From NCBI GenBank assembly GCA_026707735.1, contig JAPOWH010000024.1:1-64000 (forward strand): a stretch of 64,000 nt of DNA, written 5' to 3'. Each line of letters starts with the position of its first letter. The first letter of the stretch is position 1. This document shows, piece by piece, positions 62,962 through 64,000 of this stretch. The notes under the pieces were generated by a model. That model was not told where the DNA came from, searched no databases, and saw nothing but the letters and a program-made list of their open reading frames with translations. This stretch comes from Gammaproteobacteria bacterium (GTDB lineage Bacteria > Pseudomonadota > Gammaproteobacteria > Pseudomonadales > Azotimanducaceae). The position numbers were made by a program, and so were the translations under genes.

Positions 62962-63390
62962 CTATTCGCTATTTGCCACTAGTGGCGCAAATCGCAAAAG
63001 TGTGACTTCATCAGTCATATGATCGAAATGCGGACGAAGTCGCATGCCGACTCGCAAATCGCTTGGATTTGCACCAACCAAAGTTGAAGTCATTCGAACG
63101 CCTTGATCTAATTCGACAATTGCAAGCAATTGCGGGATTTCGTCGGCAAAATGCGGAGCCGTTGGCTGTCGAGCTATCGTGTAGCTATAGAGTGAGGCTT
63201 CTCCGGATACTTCCTTCCAACTAAGTGAATTGCCGAGGCACTCCGTGCAATGGTTTCGCGGGTAGAAGATCCAAGTTGCACAGTCGTCACACTGCTGGAT
63301 GCAAACCTTGCGATTCTTGAGACCTTCCCAATAAGGCTGCGACGCCGGAGTCTGAAGTGGTAGTGGCTTCTCAAATTCCATTTCCGCCAC
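62962..63390 (-). CDS. DUF35 / Zn-ribbon OB-fold protein 2
   Basis: 142 residues. The zinc ribbon is visible as CDDCATWIFYPRNHCTEC (about 34-51), then the OB-fold (SLYSYTIARQPT, LLAIVELDQG). It overlaps the thiolase-like gene upstream by 20 bases, so the two form a pair like that at 42-44 kb. It is convergent with rhomboid (17 bases between stops). Confidence 0.9.
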   Translation of the reverse strand: MAEMEFEKPLPLQTPASQPYWEGLKNRKVCIQQCDDCATWIFYPRNHCTECLGNSLSWKEVSGEASLYSYTIARQPTAPHFADEIPQLLAIVELDQGVRMTSTLVGANPSDLRVGMRLRPHFDHMTDEVTLLRFAPLVANSE

Positions 63391-64000
63391 CCTGCATTAT
63401 CACTGCAGCCTGCTCGCTCATGATCCCACCGGTTCCCGATACGTACACGTTCTTGCAGTTGGGCACTTGCCGTTCGCCAGCTCTCCCCATGATTTGGCGA
63501 GCGGACTCGATCACCTGCGTCATGCCTCCTGCGGCTCCCGCCTGTCCCATTCCTAGCTGTCCTCCGTGAGTGTTGACCGGAAAGTCTCCATCAAAGCCAA
63601 GATCGCGATCCAATAGAAAGTCCATACCCTTGCCCTTCTCGCAAAATCCAGCATCTTCAAGAGTCATGAGTACGGTTATCGAGTAGCAGTCGTAGATTTG
63701 ACATGCGTCGATTTCGTGTCGCTCGATTTCCGCCATGTCAAACGCTGTGTCGGAGGCTGGGCCAACGGGGGAACGGCAAAGATCCTTGGCGAATGTGGGA
63801 GTCTTCATGGTCAGATGCTCTCCGAATCCCTTGATCCATGCGGGAGAGTGTTTGCATCGATTCGCAATTTCCTTGCTCGCCACGATTATCGCGCCGCCTC
63901 CAGCAACCGGCATGACGATTTCAAGCATGCGCAATGGATCGGCGATCATTCGACTTTTCAGAACATCGTCCGCGGAGATTGGCTTCTGGTAGAACGCAGC
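63371..64000 (-). CDS. Thiolase-like / lipid-transfer protein, C-terminal part, runs off right edge
   Basis: The last 210 codons of a gene that starts beyond base 64000. Visible features are DMAEIERHEIDACQIYDCYS (SCP2-thiolase type), NTHGGQLGMGQAGAAGGM (the HGG loop) and GTGGIMSEQAAVIM at the C-terminus. The N-terminal nucleophile region is outside the window, so thiolase versus aldolase cannot be judged. It pairs with the DUF35 gene that overlaps its end. Confidence 0.9.
   Translation of the reverse strand, partial: AAFYQKPISADDVLKSRMIADPLRMLEIVMPVAGGGAIIVASKEIANRCKHSPAWIKGFGEHLTMKTPTFAKDLCRSPVGPASDTAFDMAEIERHEIDACQIYDCYSITVLMTLEDAGFCEKGKGMDFLLDRDLGFDGDFPVNTHGGQLGMGQAGAAGGMTQVIESARQIMGRAGERQVPNCKNVYVSGTGGIMSEQAAVIMQGGGNGI

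Noticed and set aside
1..64000. CRISPR arrays, rRNA genes, replication origin, complete prophage or defence island
   Set aside because: No regularly spaced repeats, rRNA sequence, DnaA-box cluster or set of phage or defence genes was seen. The only phage-linked gene is the lone DUF5131.

Overview
The window is a compact bacterial chromosome segment of moderate GC with short intergenic gaps and many 4-bp stop/start overlaps. Gene order points to a gammaproteobacterium. The block thrB - DUF2782 - polA - engB - cytochrome c4 - dsbA (13.4-21.5 kb) is the order known from Pseudomonas and relatives, rpsU - yqeY-like - dnaG - rpoD (53.2-57.6 kb) is the classical macromolecular-synthesis operon, and tsaC-aroE and yejABE are also gammaproteobacterial arrangements. 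Several features are unusual for that class: mevalonate-pathway genes, an alpha2-type glycyl-tRNA synthetase, a Pol I without proofreading residues, two rpoD genes and a group I intron in a tRNA. An uncultured, probably marine or environmental, lineage is the best guess (inference).

Layout. 1-8.3 kb: start of a DNA polymerase II gene running off the left edge, an SDR, the peptide/microcin C-type importer yejABE without an adjacent ATPase, then purE, tsaC, aroE. 8.3-12.1 kb: cytochrome-oxidase assembly (SURF1, SCO) and the ergothioneine pair egtB-egtD. 12.3-13.2 kb: a lone phage Gp37/Gp68-type (DUF5131) gene. 13.4-21.5 kb: the thrB/polA/engB/cc4 block followed by three tandem DsbA-like thiol oxidoreductases. 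21.7-25.4 kb: a two-gene ABC exporter. 25.4-29.7 kb: histidinol-phosphatase type IMPase, amidase, diphosphomevalonate decarboxylase and phosphomevalonate kinase. 29.7-30.9 kb: a graveyard of IS110 and IS21 fragments.

30.9-49.2 kb is the accessory region. It holds an outer-membrane barrel protein, exonuclease III, a PhyH-family protein whose HxD iron motif reads HxG, an epimerase, a lipoprotein gene broken by an in-frame TGA, two tandem large thioredoxin-fold proteins, two LLM-class flavin oxidoreductases, a thiolase-like/DUF35/PhyH operon with a divergent MaoC hydratase, an ankyrin-repeat protein, an SDR and an FAD-linked oxidase. A second thiolase-like/DUF35 pair lies at the right edge. Together these suggest catabolism of CoA-activated lipid, terpenoid or steroid-like substrates (inference).

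49.5-64 kb is mostly core: glyS (alpha2 type), a second complete sigma-70 gene, an isoleucine-type tRNA(CAT) split by a 284-nt group I intron, rpoD, dnaG, a GatB/YqeY protein, rpsU, argC (short type), an aminotransferase, a nitrilase-family amidase, an AI-2E/PerM-family membrane protein and a rhomboid protease. The most striking observations are the tandem sigma-70 genes flanking the intron-split tRNA, and the HxG PhyH protein, which could be a halogenase-like enzyme.
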